From the NCBI GenBank assembly GCA_024642115.1, contig JAHEBU010000006.1, positions 1 through 64,000 on the forward strand: a stretch of 64,000 nt of DNA, in the 5' to 3' direction. This DNA is from Marivivens sp. (GTDB taxonomy: Bacteria > Pseudomonadota > Alphaproteobacteria > Rhodobacterales > Rhodobacteraceae). Below, piece by piece: positions 63,245 through 64,000 of the stretch. A program made the position numbers and the translations under genes. The notes beneath the pieces are model-generated. The model did no database searches and was not told the DNA's origin. It worked only from the letters and a program-made list of their open reading frames with translations. Positions within the stretch are counted from its first letter, which is position 1. The number at the start of each line of letters is the position of its first letter.

Positions 63245-64000
63245 TTACCGCGTGAACGACTGGACGTTGCCCGCGTCCACGTTCAGGATATTGCCGGTCG
63301 ATTTCCCCGACAGATCGGCGGCAAAGAAATAGGCGGCCTCGGCGATATCTTCGGGGTAGACAGACCGTTTGAGCAGCGACCGCTGACGGTACATCTCCTC
63401 CAACCCGTCCTTGTCGGTCTTGTAGGTGCTGGCCCGCTGGGTCAGCCAGTCGCCCGACCAGATCTTGGACCCGCGCAACACGGCATCGGGGTTGACCACG
63501 TTCACCCGGATCCCCGCCTCGGCCCCTTCCAGCGCCAGACAGCGGGCCAGATGGATTTCGGCGGCCTTGGCCGTGCAATAGGCCGACGCGTTGGGCGAGG
63601 CGGCAAGACCGTTCTTGGAGGCGACGAACACGACCGATCCGCCGATCCCCTGGGCACGCAGCACCTTGAACGCCTCGCGGGACACCAGGAAATAGCCGGT
63701 GGACAGAATGTCCATGTTCTTGTTCCACAGCGCCAGCGTGGTTTCTTCGATGGGGGCAGAGGACGCGATACCGGCGTTGGACACCAGAATGTCGATGCCC
63801 CCGAATTCGACCGCACAGTGGGCAAAGGCGGCGATCACCGCGGCCTCGTCCGTCACGTTCATTTCGACCGTCCGCACCATGTCCGCGCCAAAGCGTTTCG
63901 TCAGGCCCTCGGCTGTGGCGGCAAGGGCGGCGGCGTCGATATCGGCCAGCATCACGCAGGCGCCTTCGGCCAGATATCGTTCGGCTGTTGCCGACCCGAT
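63245..64000 (-). CDS. rhaD: Bifunctional rhamnulose-1-phosphate aldolase/short-chain dehydrogenase, C-terminal part
   Basis: 252 codons are visible; the frame stays open to the right edge (IGSATAERYLAEGACVMLAD), so the gene is cut by the window. The visible part is the SDR domain: DILVSNAGIASSAPIEETTL, VVFVASKNGLAASPNASAYC with Tyr-x-x-x-Lys (YCTAK), and RVNVVNPDAVLRGSKIWSGD, the last diagnostic for RhaD. The aldolase half would lie beyond the edge. The fused enzyme splits rhamnulose-1-phosphate and oxidises lactaldehyde. Confidence 0.9.
   Translation of the reverse strand: MGSATAERYLAEGACVMLADIDAAALAATAEGLTKRFGADMVRTVEMNVTDEAAVIAAFAHCAVEFGGIDILVSNAGIASSAPIEETTLALWNKNMDILSTGYFLVSREAFKVLRAQGIGGSVVFVASKNGLAASPNASAYCTAKAAEIHLARCLALEGAEAGIRVNVVNPDAVLRGSKIWSGDWLTQRASTYKTDKDGLEEMYRQRSLLKRSVYPEDIAEAAYFFAADLSGKSTGNILNVDAGNVQSFTR

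Overview
The window is about 64% G+C and reads as chromosomal DNA of an alphaproteobacterium of the Rhodobacteraceae/roseobacter type. That view rests on the class I PHB synthase/phasin/depolymerase group, a rhizobial-type RhaD-RhaI rhamnose pathway, cobT/cobS, an SdhE-XRE pair, an LdtR-like MarR regulator, and a complete ybgC-tolQRAB-pal-ybgF-tilS-ftsH block. No rRNA, tRNA, CRISPR array, prophage or classical insertion sequence was found. Most of the window is densely packed housekeeping sequence, with many 1-11 bp gene overlaps.

Layout. 1-6.1 kb: the edge of a VgrG-like gene, a glycosyltransferase-like protein, an HtrA/DegP protease, O-acetylhomoserine sulfhydrylase and a SIMPL protein. 6.3-11.6 kb: a very long GspL/PilM-like to GspC/PilP-like membrane protein and a CPA2 antiporter. 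11.8-20.7 kb: cobT/cobS, a ferredoxin, thrS, hydrolases, a sulfotransferase and an FMN oxidase-like protein. 21.1-23.7 kb: a four-gene bufferin (copper-binding RiPP) cluster bufA-bufB-bufC-doxX. 24.1-27.3 kb: two ArsC/Spx-like proteins around a cold-shock gene, a REP-associated tyrosine transposase (RAYT) with its REP palindromes, a decayed small membrane gene, and thyX. 27.5-30 kb: a surface-lipoprotein cargo and its Slam-type outer-membrane translocator (type XI secretion). 30-35 kb: gloA, twin DUF1194 proteins, regulators, sdhE and an aspartate aminotransferase. 35.2-39 kb: phaP, phaC and divergent phaZ, with two CTGC-GGT-GCAG operators. 39-51 kb: small-molecule enzymes, PdeM, a LytTR regulator, folD and fhs for one-carbon metabolism, MOSC and Tam-like proteins. 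51-60.4 kb: ftsH, tilS and the Tol-Pal operon, which carries an extra standalone TolA C-terminal domain. 60.5-64 kb: an ArsR-SRPBCC-SRPBCC operon under a 50-bp palindrome, then rhaI and partial rhaD.

The strongest unusual signal is a two-family palindrome system. Family A (GTAG followed by GGTGGGGT-TCC-ACCCCACC) occurs in inverted pairs inside and immediately after the RAYT gene; one pair is translated in frame as about 30 residues and another copy supplies the stop codon. Family B (GGTGGGTT-GA-AACCCACC) brackets strong GC hairpins as REP-hairpin-REP units. Three near-identical ~158-bp copies lie at 11.6, 35.0 and 44.9 kb, a fragment lies at 47.7 kb, and a variant with a different central hairpin sits between bufA and bufB. 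Other points of interest are the Slam/cargo pair, the bufferin cluster, the duplicated TolA domain, and a small gene interrupted by one amber codon.
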